A stretch of DNA of 57,082 nucleotides from Clostridiales bacterium UBA1234 (GTDB taxonomy: Bacteria > Bacillota > Clostridia > TANB77 > UBA1234): NCBI GenBank assembly GCA_002308995.1, contig DBWQ01000012.1:1-57082 (forward strand), written 5' to 3'. A model generated the notes under the pieces. It was not told the DNA's origin. It ran no database searches and worked only from the letters and a program-made list of their open reading frames with translations. Below are positions 10,187 to 18,501 of the stretch, in pieces. The translations under genes were made by a program, and so were the position numbers. The first letter of the stretch is position 1; each line of letters begins with the position of its first letter.

Positions 10187-10383
10187 GTTACTTTTTGTAT
10201 TCTCTATGAGCGTATTACGAAATGCATTAGAAAGCGTGCAAAAGACTAAGCTACAGCCGGTGAAATTTTTTAGGAAAGCGTTAAGCGGAGGTGCTCCTGA
10301 AAAATTTCAAAAGGCTGTGCGTGGTTTTTGCTAGGCTTTCTTATAAATGAAGTACTTAGCAAGTAGAGAATACAAAAAGTAAC
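10187..10383 (+). repeat. Long imperfect palindrome between mutS and the MNIO-type gene
   Basis: The outer arms are a perfect 19-base inverted repeat (10187-10205 and 10365-10383). The interior stays largely self-complementary. An inner 14-bp stem (10262-10275 with 10295-10308) has a single G-U and a 19-base loop, and GAAAGC and ACAGCC segments also match their mirror positions. The whole 197-base unit can fold into one long hairpin. It could be a MITE-like or REP-like repeat, or a structured RNA. I see no second copy in the window, so dispersal cannot be judged. Confidence 0.6.
10206..10334 (+). CDS. Possible 42-codon ORF ending in cysteine
   Basis: An ATG-to-TAG frame inside the palindrome, starting MSVLRNALES and ending AVRGFC. 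The single cysteine is the last residue. It is listed because an MNIO-type enzyme gene follows, and some enzymes of that family act on cysteine-containing or C-terminal-cysteine peptides. There is no recognisable ribosome site before the ATG, and the palindrome itself explains the sequence constraint. It is most likely fortuitous. Confidence 0.15.
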   Translation: MSVLRNALESVQKTKLQPVKFFRKALSGGAPEKFQKAVRGFC

Positions 10384-10427
10384 CAACTTTTGATATGAGA
10401 AACACTGAAATAATATAGGAGGAACCA

Positions 10428-11258
10428 ATGAAACTATGTGTTAACTACTTAGAAGAAACAAAAGAATTACTAGAAGAAGGAAAAATCGATTTTATCGATT
10501 ATATCAAATTATTTAGCATCAATGGAGACTATTCTCCTATCGATTGGTGCATCACCAAAAAAGAGGTGATGTTTCATGGAATCATAGGAGAACATGAATC
10601 TAACATTGGAGAAGTAGACTTTATGGAAGGAAGAGACATAGAAGAGCAAAAAAGAATTTTTGCTATTAGTAAAACACCTTATTTATCCTCTCATATCAAT
10701 GCAAGGTATGGAAACATTCCTTCGAATAGTGATGAAGCATTGGCAATCATTTTGAAAAATGTAGAAAAGCTTCGTGAATGCTTTCATATGGAAATTGCTC
10801 TAGAAAACATACCTGCTTATCCAATAAACAATGAACTATGCTTTTATGCTATTCCTGAATTTATTACAAAAGTCATCACAGAATCAGGTTGTCACTTTTT
10901 ATTTGATATAGGACATGCTAGGGTAGCAGCAGACCGCCTTCACATTCCATTTGAGGAATATGTGGAAAGACTGCCAATGGATAAGCTAATTGAAATGCAT
11001 CTGGCAGGATGCATGCAGCGAAAAGATGGTGTGCTCCTTGCCAATCATTCGAAAATGCATGAAGAGGACTATTTGTTCTTAGAAAAATGGTTAAGCAGAA
11101 GCCAAACACTTCAAGTAGTTACCTTGGAATATGGACCAATTGGCAAAGATATCACAAAACTTCCATGCCCTTATGTGGAATATGGAACTATTGACCAGCA
11201 GGCTAAAAAAGAAGTGCTTGAGCAGTTATTAAGATTACAACAAATGATAAGAAAATAA
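10428..11258 (+). CDS. DUF692/MNIO-type TIM-barrel enzyme
   Basis: A 276-residue soluble protein. Its motif order matches the DUF692 (multinuclear non-heme iron oxidase) family: SSHINARYGN (His, near 85), ALENIPAYP (Glu-Asn, near 125), FLFDIGHARVAAD (Asp and His, near 160), EMHLAGC (His, near 190), ANHSKMHEEDY (His pair) and TLEYGP (Glu, near 232). These are the positions that bind iron in characterised members, which oxidise cysteine-containing peptides during RiPP biosynthesis. A general xylose-isomerase-like or AP-endonuclease-like barrel is the alternative. The start has AGGAGG seven bases upstream. It lies between mutS and mutL. No partner protein or clear precursor peptide is adjacent. 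Confidence 0.65.
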   Translation: MKLCVNYLEETKELLEEGKIDFIDYIKLFSINGDYSPIDWCITKKEVMFHGIIGEHESNIGEVDFMEGRDIEEQKRIFAISKTPYLSSHINARYGNIPSNSDEALAIILKNVEKLRECFHMEIALENIPAYPINNELCFYAIPEFITKVITESGCHFLFDIGHARVAADRLHIPFEEYVERLPMDKLIEMHLAGCMQRKDGVLLANHSKMHEEDYLFLEKWLSRSQTLQVVTLEYGPIGKDITKLPCPYVEYGTIDQQAKKEVLEQLLRLQQMIRK

Positions 11259-11281
11259 TGTGATGGTGATATTGAACGCTA

Positions 11282-11303
11282 TGGCGGTTAAAACCGCCTT
11301 TCT
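11282..11303 (+). terminator. Weak hairpin after the MNIO-type gene
   Basis: GGCGGTT / AACCGCC with a two-base loop and only three Ts after it. Possible attenuator or weak terminator before mutL. Confidence 0.35.
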
Positions 11304-11355
11304 AAGAATAGTAGTTTGCTTTTGTTAATAACCAAAGAGGAGGGGGAATGATATC

Positions 11356-13395
11356 ATGGGAGATATCGTATTATTGGATGATTTAACCATTAATCAAATT
11401 GCAGCAGGGGAAGTTATTGAGCGACCAGCTAACGTGGTAAAAGAATTGGTGGAGAATTCCATTGATGCAGGAGCGTCAATGATTACGGTTGAAATTGAAA
11501 ATGGAGGAATTACTTCCATTCGTATTACCGATAACGGAAAAGGAATTGCCCCAGATGATATCGAGATGGCATTTGAAAGGCATGCTACCAGTAAAATTAG
11601 AAGTGCGGATGACCTACTAAAAGTAATGACTATGGGGTTTCGTGGTGAGGCATTGGCAAGTATTGCCGCCATTAGTAAAATAGAGCTTACCTCTAAAACG
11701 AAAGATGCTACGGTAGGAACCAAGGTGATTGTAGAAGGGGGAGAAATCATTTCGAAAGAAGAATGTGGCGCCCCTAATGGTACAACCATTGTTGTAAGGG
11801 AACTATTCTTTAATACCCCCGTTAGGTACAAATTCTTAAAAAAGGATTTTACTGAAGGAGGGTATATTGAGGATGCGGTGGAAAAAATAGCCTTAATGCA
11901 TCCTAATATTTTGTTTAAACTAACCAACAACAAAAAAATGGTGCTACAAACCAATGGAAATGGCGATATGACATCGGTTATTTATAGTGTATTTGGAAAA
12001 GATATTTCACAAAACATTGTTAAAGTTGAAAACGAATATGAAGGCATTCAAGTTTCAGGGGTGGCAGGTAAACCAGAAATTGCACGCTCTAATAGAAGTA
12101 ATCAGTTGTTTTATGTGAATGGAAGAAATATTAAGGATAAGATCTTAACTGCAGCAGTGGAAGAAGCGTATAAAACACTGATTCCTAATGGAAAATTTGG
12201 CTTTTGCGTCATCAATTTAACCATGAATCCAGAAATGGTAGATGTGAATGTGCATCCGGCTAAATTAGAAGTGAGATTTGCAGATGAGGGAAAAATTTTT
12301 AAAGCGGTTCATTATGCTATCAAAAATGCCTTGCTAGGAGAGGATATTTCAAGAGTAGAAGATGAGGAAACAAAAGTAAATGAAGTGCAAAAATCCATGC
12401 AAGAGGATAAGACAGCGCCTGCTCAAAAGAGAGGACTATTTGAAATTTTTAAGAATAAACAAAATGAAGAACCGGTCAAAGTGGCTGAAAATGAAGCAGA
12501 ATACACCATTGAAGTGAATGTCAAAAATAATGATACCCAAAATCATTCCATCATTAGTAAACTCAATGTCAATACACCAAAGACGATAACAGATGCAGAG
12601 GAAGAGGAAGAAGAACTAGAAGAGTTTGAAGAGGTAGAAGAAACAAAGACTACCACAGAAAGTCAAGAAAGCAACATGATTCCATTCCCAAAAGATGAAC
12701 CAGAAAAAGAGTTTGAAAAAATAGTGGAAAAAAACTATGAACCAGAAGAAGAGGCTAAAAAGGAAGAAGAGCCAATTCCAACGCTTTATGAACAAGATGA
12801 AACAACTCAAAAAGAAATACCAGAGTATCAAATCATTGGTACTGCATTTGATACTTACATCATGTTACAACTACAAGACGAAATCTATATATTAGATCAA
12901 CATGCAGCTCATGAACGTGTCCTTTATGAAAATGTCAAAAAGAACTTCTATAGAGGTGGCGGCAAAGAAAGCCAAATGCTTTTAATCCCTGATGTATTAG
13001 AACTATCCAAAAAAGATATGCATGCTGTTAGGGAACATATCGATTTGTTTAAGCAAGCGGGATTTGATTTAGAAGAATTTGGAGAAAATGCCATCAAAAT
13101 TACAGGGGTGCCTGTGATTTGTTATGACATGGATAGTAAAGAACTATTTATGGATGTTTTAGACGGCTTTGATATAACCAATAAAACAAATGCGCAAGAA
13201 GTTGAAGAAAAATTTATTGCAACAGTAGCTTGTAAAGCAGCGGTAAAAGCTAACATGGAACTATCCGAAAGGGAAATTAGAGGATTATTAGATGAACTAT
13301 TAGTCTTAGATAATCCTTTTACTTGCCCACATGGAAGACCAACGGCTATTAGAATTACTAAAAATGAAATTGAGCATAAATTTGGAAGAAAATAA
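11356..13395 (+). CDS. mutL: DNA mismatch repair protein MutL
   Basis: A 679-residue GHKL ATPase and endonuclease that links MutS to strand excision. N-terminal motifs are INQIAAGEVIERP, ELVENSIDAGA (ATP-Mg binding Glu and Asn), DNGKGI and GFRGEALASI. A very acidic linker covers about residues 340-490. The C-terminal domain carries the nicking-endonuclease motif DQHAAHERVLYE, plus ACKAAVKANM and CPHGRPT, typical of MutL from species that lack MutH. The start has GAGGAGGGGG nine bases upstream. miaA follows. Confidence 0.97.
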   Translation: MGDIVLLDDLTINQIAAGEVIERPANVVKELVENSIDAGASMITVEIENGGITSIRITDNGKGIAPDDIEMAFERHATSKIRSADDLLKVMTMGFRGEALASIAAISKIELTSKTKDATVGTKVIVEGGEIISKEECGAPNGTTIVVRELFFNTPVRYKFLKKDFTEGGYIEDAVEKIALMHPNILFKLTNNKKMVLQTNGNGDMTSVIYSVFGKDISQNIVKVENEYEGIQVSGVAGKPEIARSNRSNQLFYVNGRNIKDKILTAAVEEAYKTLIPNGKFGFCVINLTMNPEMVDVNVHPAKLEVRFADEGKIFKAVHYAIKNALLGEDISRVEDEETKVNEVQKSMQEDKTAPAQKRGLFEIFKNKQNEEPVKVAENEAEYTIEVNVKNNDTQNHSIISKLNVNTPKTITDAEEEEEELEEFEEVEETKTTTESQESNMIPFPKDEPEKEFEKIVEKNYEPEEEAKKEEEPIPTLYEQDETTQKEIPEYQIIGTAFDTYIMLQLQDEIYILDQHAAHERVLYENVKKNFYRGGGKESQMLLIPDVLELSKKDMHAVREHIDLFKQAGFDLEEFGENAIKITGVPVICYDMDSKELFMDVLDGFDITNKTNAQEVEEKFIATVACKAAVKANMELSEREIRGLLDELLVLDNPFTCPHGRPTAIRITKNEIEHKFGRK

Positions 13396-13448
13396 ACTAT
13401 TATCATAGCAGTGGTGCCCTTGGGTTGCCAAATAAATGGAGAAGTAAA

Positions 13449-14378
13449 ATGAATGATAAACAAAAACCAATTGTCATTGTCATCGTAGGTCCTACCGCTT
13501 CAGGAAAGACATCTGCTTCCATTGAGCTTGCCAAAGCATTAAATGGAGAAATTGTTTCTGCCGATTCGATGCAAGTATACCAAGAAATGAATATTGGAAC
13601 CGCCAAGCCTAGCTTAGAAGAGCGAGAAGGGATTGTGCACTATTTACTAGATGTAGTGCCTCCTCATGAGGAATTTAATGTTACCAAATACAAAGAACTA
13701 GCAGAAAAAGCCATTGATGACATTCTTGCCAAAGGAAAACTTCCTATTGTTGTGGGAGGAACGGGTCTTTATGTTAGTAGTTTAACAAGTGCCATTCAGT
13801 TTAGTGAGGTGCCAGAAGACAAGACCATCAGAGAAAAACTAAATCAACTGGCAATCGAAAAAGGACCATTATTCTTGCACGAAGAACTTGCTAAAGTGGA
13901 TAAAGAGTCAGCACAAAAAATAGATCCTAATAACGTAAGACGTGTCATTAGAGCGTTAGAGGTATTTTATATCACAGGAAAAACCAAAACAAAATTAGAT
14001 CAAGAATCAATTCAAGAAACAAAATACCGATACCTTCAGTATGGAATTACTTGGGAGAGAGAAGCTCTATATCAAAGAATAGAGAAAAGAATCGATATCA
14101 TGTTGCAAGAGGGATTGGTGGAAGAAGTTGAAAAACTAAGCCATCAGTACACGCTTTCTAAAACAGCCATGCAAGGAATTGGATACAAAGAAGTTTTGGC
14201 ATATCTTAACCAACAACTCACTTATGAGGAAATGGTAGAAAAGTTAAAACTCGAAACAAGGCATTATGCCAAAAGGCAAATGACATGGTTTAAGAGGGAT
14301 AAAAACATTATGTGGTATTCAAAAGAAGAGATTGTAGAGAAAATGATTCAGGATGTTCGAGACGAGAAAAAAAGATAG
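13449..14378 (+). CDS. miaA: tRNA dimethylallyltransferase MiaA
   Basis: A 309-residue enzyme that transfers a dimethylallyl group to N6 of A37 in tRNAs reading codons that begin with U. Walker A reads GPTASGKTSASIELA. DSMQVYQEMNIGTAKP and VGGTGLYVSSL are family signatures, and the C-terminal part has QGIGYKEV and KRQMTWFKRD. ATG 13449 is chosen because GGAGA lies six bases upstream; a longer reading from 13425 lacks this. The mutL-miaA order is common in Clostridia. A37 modification affects reading-frame maintenance, which is relevant to the CGG shifts reported here. Confidence 0.96.
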   Translation: MNDKQKPIVIVIVGPTASGKTSASIELAKALNGEIVSADSMQVYQEMNIGTAKPSLEEREGIVHYLLDVVPPHEEFNVTKYKELAEKAIDDILAKGKLPIVVGGTGLYVSSLTSAIQFSEVPEDKTIREKLNQLAIEKGPLFLHEELAKVDKESAQKIDPNNVRRVIRALEVFYITGKTKTKLDQESIQETKYRYLQYGITWEREALYQRIEKRIDIMLQEGLVEEVEKLSHQYTLSKTAMQGIGYKEVLAYLNQQLTYEEMVEKLKLETRHYAKRQMTWFKRDKNIMWYSKEEIVEKMIQDVRDEKKR

Positions 14379-14402
14379 AAAAACATGGGAGGACAAGGCC
14401 TT

Positions 14403-15666
14403 ATGAAGAAACGAAAGAAAAGTCAAAATTTAATCATTCTCATTATTGCTATCGTTATGGTTTTGGTAGTGTATTATGTGATAACCTTGGTTAGATTTTT
14501 TAAGACTCCTGCCAATACAGTCATGATTAAAAATGGAGAGCTAATCAATTATGAAGAAGTCGTGGGCTACGTCATCCGTGATGAGGAAACCATCAGCACG
14601 CGGAGAATTTGCTGGCGTACCCAAAGCCAAAGTGGAAGATGCGACAAGAGTCAGCAAGGGAACACCAATTGTGACCTATATTTCTAATGAAGAAGAGCAG
14701 ATTAAAGAAAAAATGGAAAAGCTAGACTCAAAAATACAAGAAGCAATGGATAGTAGACAAATCATTTTTTCCAATGATGCTAAAGCCCTTGATGCAGAGA
14801 TAGAGCTGTATTTATATAATAATACAAGAAAGATTTCAGATGTATATGCCATTACAGAAAGAAAAAATATGATTAATGAGAAGGTAGAGAAGAAGGCAAA
14901 AATTGTGGGAGATTTGAGCCCTGTAGGTTCTCAAATTAAGTCGTTGATAGAAGAAAGGACGAACTTAGAAAAACAATTAAATGATTCAGAAAAAAGTGTT
15001 TTAGCCAATCGTGCTGGACTTGTATCCTATCGAGTAGATGGATATGAAGACATTCTAACTTTGCAAAGTTTATCTAAAATCACCAGTGAAGACTTAGGAA
15101 AGATAAAAATGTCCTCTAATCAAATGATTCCGATTGACACCAAACATGTGAAGCTCATTAATAATTTTGAATGCTATATTGCTGTATTTATGAACTCTAA
15201 GGAAAGCCAAGATGCCAAATTAGATGACCATGTTTATTTGCGCTTTGATCACACAGAGGATGCGCTAATTGACGCTAGTATTGAGTACATTTCAGAAGAA
15301 AAAAATGGACGATTAATTGTCTTTAAAATCAAAACTAACGTAGAAGAATTGAGCAAATACCGCAAAATAGATTTGGATGTAGTTTGGTGGCAAGATAAGG
15401 GATTAAAAATCAATAAAAATGCTATCACGTATGAGAACATCCCAAGCACAGTGTCCCAAGAGGGTGTGAACATTCCTATGGTTATCGTGAGAAAGGCAAG
15501 TTATCAGCAAAAAGTTTGGGTAAAAATAGTCAGAGAAGTAAAAGATTTTGTCATTATTGAAAATTATACAGATAAAGAACTTTTGGAAATGGGAATTAGC
15601 GAAGAACTAGTAGAAGGTCGTAATACTATTAAAATGTATGACGAAGCGGTGATTAGTGCTAAATAG
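14403..15666 (+). CDS. HlyD-like membrane adaptor, +1 shift at CGG 14601
   Basis: About 420 residues after one +1 shift. The first frame has a basic head, one membrane helix (near residues 12-32) and a YVIRDEETIST strand. The second continues GEFAGVPKAKVEDATRVSKGT, which is the biotinyl/barrel-sandwich pattern of HlyD-type periplasmic adaptors, then a coiled-coil region and beta-rich domain to 15666. The zero frame meets CGG at 14601 and would stop at 14687. Skipping the C gives ACG-GGA-GAA (Thr-Gly-Glu) and an intact protein. GGGAGG at 14387-14392 supports ATG 14403. The gene sits just upstream of sepF and divIVA; its partner is not visible. Confidence 0.85.
14601..14604 (+). other. CGG-A +1 shift site 1 (HlyD-like gene)
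   Basis: Zero-phase codons ACG-CGG-A. Dropping the C gives ACG-GGA and restores the downstream frame. Confidence 0.85.
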
Positions 15667-15723
15667 GATTGTTACAAAAGTATTACGTAAATGTTAAGTT
15701 ATGATTACATTTTGGCAAATCGT

Positions 15724-15752
15724 TTGACTTCTTTTGCCAGTATCAATACAAT
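15724..15752 (+). promoter_or_regulatory. Promoter for sepF-divIVA
   Basis: TTGACT (15724-15729), a 17-base spacer and TACAAT (15747-15752), about 50 bases before the sepF start. Confidence 0.75.
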
Positions 15753-15800
15753 AGAACTGTACAAAAGATGAAAACTATGAGATTTGAGGGGGTTTTTTGA

Positions 15801-16286
15801 GTGGGAAGTAAATTTATGAATAAAATGTGGAGTTTATTAGGAGTAGAAAGCGATTCTGATTACGATGAGTATGAAGATTACGAAAGTACGAATAATGCAA
15901 CCTATAATGAGGAGCCAGAGCAAACGACAACGACGACAACAACGACAACATTACCTTTTTCTGGCAAAAAGAATAAAGTTGTGGGAATGCCTGGCATGCA
16001 ACAAGTTAAGGTGATTATTTCTCAACCAAGTACATTCGAACAATCAGAGGAGATTTGTGAACACTTAAAAGAGAAAAAGTCTATTATTGTGAATTTAGAG
16101 TATGTCAACAAAGATGTTGCAAGACGTATTGTTGACTTTATTAGTGGTGCTGTTTATGGCCTAGATGGCAATATCCAAAAGATATCTAATTCTATCTTTT
16201 TAGTTGCGCCATTTAATTACGAAATTACTAATGAAGTAATGAAAGAAGATATTAAAAACAAACTCTCAGTTTCATGGATTAAATAA
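15801..16286 (+). CDS. sepF: Cell division protein SepF
   Basis: A 161-residue division protein that anchors and bundles FtsZ at the membrane. An amphipathic N-terminus (FMNKMWSLLGV) would bind the membrane. An acidic linker follows, with a polythreonine stretch encoded by ACG/ACA repeats (residues 43-51), then the globular domain (VKVIISQPSTFEQSE, IIVNLEYVNKDVARRIVDFISG, GNIQKISNSIFLVAP). GTG 15801 is chosen because GAGGGGG lies eight bases upstream; ATG 15816 has a weaker site. divIVA follows after 36 bases in the same unit. Confidence 0.93.
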   Translation: MGSKFMNKMWSLLGVESDSDYDEYEDYESTNNATYNEEPEQTTTTTTTTTLPFSGKKNKVVGMPGMQQVKVIISQPSTFEQSEEICEHLKEKKSIIVNLEYVNKDVARRIVDFISGAVYGLDGNIQKISNSIFLVAPFNYEITNEVMKEDIKNKLSVSWIK

Positions 16287-16322
16287 AGATTTTTGAGAAA
16301 GTAAGTTAGGAGGGCATTACAT

Positions 16323-16781
16323 ATGATAACTCCACTAGAAATAGAAAATAAAACCTTTAGTAAGCAAGTGATGAGTGGCTATAATGTTGATGAAGTCAAA
16401 GAATTTATGGCAGAGATACTTGCTGATTATGAAAAATTGTACAAAGAAAATATTGAGTACAAAGATAAAATTGCTGTGTTAAATCAAGGAATTCAGCATT
16501 ATAAATCCATTGAAGATACCCTTCAAAATGCTTTGGTAGTAGCACAAGGTACTGCAGAAACTGTAAAAAAGAATGCAAAAGTGGAAGCAGAGAATATTTT
16601 AAAAGAAGCAGAACTAAATGCCATTAAGTCTGCCGATGAGATTAACAAACAAACCATTGAGAAAAAATTGCAATTAGATGATGCCAAGAAGCAATTTGAT
16701 GTTTATAAAGCAAAAATGGAGGCACTTCTTATTTCACAATTAGAATTATTAAAAGAAATCAATAAAAACGATGAGAACTAA
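16323..16781 (+). CDS. divIVA: DivIVA-domain protein
   Basis: A 152-residue coiled-coil protein that senses curved membrane at division sites and poles. The N-terminus MITPLEIENKTFSKQVMSGY is the DivIVA lipid-binding domain (tip residues and FxxxxxGY, then NVDEVKEFM). From about residue 30 it is a continuous heptad coiled coil. The start has TAGGAGGG upstream. It is shorter than Bacillus DivIVA. The terminator overlaps its stop codon. Confidence 0.92.
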   Translation: MITPLEIENKTFSKQVMSGYNVDEVKEFMAEILADYEKLYKENIEYKDKIAVLNQGIQHYKSIEDTLQNALVVAQGTAETVKKNAKVEAENILKEAELNAIKSADEINKQTIEKKLQLDDAKKQFDVYKAKMEALLISQLELLKEINKNDEN

Positions 16782-16797
16782 TCTCATCGTTTTTTTG
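16766..16797 (+). terminator. Terminator overlapping the divIVA stop
   Basis: AAACGATGAGA / TCTCATCGTTT with a five-base loop containing the TAA stop, then a T run. Confidence 0.92.
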
Positions 16798-16831
16798 TCA
16801 CATTAACCACTGGCCTCCACAAAAAATTCAC

Positions 16832-16860
16832 TTGACGAAACTTAAGAATAGAATTAAACT
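16832..16860 (+). promoter_or_regulatory. Possible promoter for the cyclophilin gene
   Basis: TTGACG at 16832-16837, 17 bases, then TAAACT at 16855-16860, 35 bases before the start codon. Confidence 0.5.
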
Positions 16861-16895
16861 TTTATTGTATTGTCACGAAAGGGGAGTTGTTAGAA

Positions 16896-17741
16896 ATGAG
16901 GAAAAACAAAATATTACTTCTATTGATGGTAGTTTTCATGTCTTTAATGCTTGTGGCATGCGATACGAATCAAGTAGATACACCAAGTACTACATCTACT
17001 ATGAAAGAAGAAACCACGGGAGAAGTAAAAAAAGATAGCAAAGAAGAAGAAAAAGGAGAAACGAAGGAAACCAAAGAAGACAGCAAAGAAGAAGTTTGGG
17101 ACGAGCAGTATCCAAGAGCAACGATTGAAATGGAAGATGGCAGAAAAATCACATTAAAACTATACCCAGAAATTGCACCAGAAACAGTCAATAATTTTAT
17201 AGCATTAGCCAATGATGGGTTTTATAATGGGTTAATCTTCCATAGGGTCATTCCAGGATTCATGGCGCAAGGTGGTTCACCAGATGGTTATGGAACAGGT
17301 GGACCTGGCTATTCTATTAAAGGAGAGTTTTCAAGTAATGGTGTGGAAAACACTTTGTCACATACCAGAGGTGTTATATCTATGGCTCGAGCAGATGATA
17401 TGGATTCAGCGGGTTCTCAGTTTTTTATTGTGGTGAACGATGCAGCAGCTAACTCTCTTGATGGCTTATATGCTTCTTTTGGAGAAGTAGTAGAAGGAAT
17501 GTCTGTGGTAGATGAAATAGTCAATGCAAAAGTATTAAGAAGAGATGATGAATATAGTGAAGATTTAATCAGAAGATATCAGGCATTTGGAGAGAATGAG
17601 CCTGATGAGGAATGGATTCAAGATTACATCAAAGAAACTTCAGAGTTTAATCGCCCTGTTAATCCACCTGTCATTAAAACAATTACGGTAGAAACCTTTG
17701 GAAAAACATACAATAGTCCAACGAAATTAGAAGCAAAATAA
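16896..17741 (+). CDS. Lipoprotein cyclophilin-type peptidyl-prolyl isomerase
   Basis: A 281-residue extracytoplasmic foldase. The N-terminal signal ends in lipobox LVAC (Cys near residue 22), so it should be lipid-anchored outside the membrane. A Lys/Glu-rich spacer follows. The cyclophilin domain starts near residue 70 and contains FHRVIPGFMAQGG (catalytic Arg, Phe and Gln), GTGGPGY, SMARADDMDSAGSQFF and LDGLYASFGEVVEGM. ATG 16896 has GGGGAG about ten bases upstream; a TTG at 16887 abuts that site and is less likely. It is monocistronic between its own promoter and terminator. Confidence 0.93.
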   Translation: MRKNKILLLLMVVFMSLMLVACDTNQVDTPSTTSTMKEETTGEVKKDSKEEEKGETKETKEDSKEEVWDEQYPRATIEMEDGRKITLKLYPEIAPETVNNFIALANDGFYNGLIFHRVIPGFMAQGGSPDGYGTGGPGYSIKGEFSSNGVENTLSHTRGVISMARADDMDSAGSQFFIVVNDAAANSLDGLYASFGEVVEGMSVVDEIVNAKVLRRDDEYSEDLIRRYQAFGENEPDEEWIQDYIKETSEFNRPVNPPVIKTITVETFGKTYNSPTKLEAK

Positions 17742-17751
17742 TAAAAAACTA

Positions 17752-17783
17752 AAAAAAAGGATGACAATTTGTCATCCTTTTTT
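17752..17783 (+). terminator. Terminator after the cyclophilin gene
   Basis: AAAAGGATGACAA / TTGTCATCCTTTT hairpin with a T run. Confidence 0.92.
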
Positions 17784-17829
17784 GGTGTGCCAAAATGATT
17801 TTTGAGGAGGAGTTTTTCTAAAAAAAATA

Positions 17830-17858
17830 TTGACTAAATTTACGAACTAATGTACACT
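17830..17858 (+). promoter_or_regulatory. Promoter for ruvA-rarA
   Basis: TTGACT (17830-17835), 17 bases, TACACT (17853-17858), 30 bases before ruvA. Confidence 0.7.
17844..17855 (+). promoter_or_regulatory. Possible LexA operator at ruvA
   Basis: GAACTAATGTAC lies between the -35 and -10 and differs at one base from the Gram-positive SOS consensus GAAC-N4-GTTC. ruvA is a common SOS gene, and lexA is encoded at 26570. One mismatch in a short site keeps this tentative. Confidence 0.4.
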
Positions 17859-17888
17859 ATAAATACAATCAAAAAAGGAGAGAAGAAT

Positions 17889-18489
17889 ATGTTTGCCTAT
17901 ATTAAAGGAACGTTAGAAATCAAAGGAAATGATTATGTAGTGATTGATGTGGGAGGGCTTGGCTATAAAGTAAATGCCCCACTATCTACCATTGAAAGGC
18001 TTCGGAGAAATTGGTTCCACAGTGAAAGTACATACTCACTATTATGTGAGAGAAGATATTCGAGCATTATATGGTTTTTATAGTTTAGAAGAGCTTCGCA
18101 TGTTTGAACTATTAATTGGTGTGAGTGGTATTGGTGCCAAATCAGCCAACACAATTTTGGCTAATATTTCACCATCCAAATTTGCCTTATCAGTTATCAC
18201 AAATGATGTGAAGGAACTTACCAAACTTCCTGGAATAGGAGCAAAATCTGCACAGCGTATCATTTTAGAATTAAAAGATAAATTAAAATCAGAAGAAGCA
18301 ATTAATGAGGATGCTTTCGATACAGCCGTTATTCCAACTTCTAACACCAATTCTGCTGAGGCTGTTGCTGCGCTTCAAGTATTAGGTTATCCAGTCAAAG
18401 AAGCCACTAAGGCAGTTAGCTCGTTTGATAATAGCGCTTTAAGTGTGGAAGATATCATCAAAAAAGCATTGGTGTATTTTACAAGATAG
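17889..18489 (+). CDS. ruvA: Holliday junction helicase subunit RuvA, +1 shift at CGG 18003
   Basis: 199 residues after one shift, the normal length for RuvA, which holds four-way junctions for the RuvB motor. The first frame gives MFAYIKGTLEIKG through GGLGYKVNAP to TIERL. The second continues GEIGSTVKVHTHYYVRED, then LYGF, IGVSGIGAKSAN and LPGIGAKSAQRI (the two helix-hairpin-helix motifs) and domain III. CGG at 18003 is codon 39 of the zero frame; dropping its C gives CTT-GGA-GAA (Leu-Gly-Glu). Unshifted reading stops at 18083. ruvB does not follow; rarA does. Confidence 0.93.
18003..18006 (+). other. CGG-A +1 shift site 2 (ruvA)
   Basis: Zero-phase CTT-CGG-A; the corrected reading is CTT-GGA at the conserved domain I strand. 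Confidence 0.9.
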
Positions 18490-18501
18490 GAGATGGCAAA
18501 T

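Noticed and set aside
14403..15666. HlyD-like, ruvA, rarA, trmD and others as ordinary frameshift pseudogenes
   Set aside because: All breaks share one phase and one codon (CGG), and no other type of break was found. Essential or near-universal genes would not decay in this uniform way.
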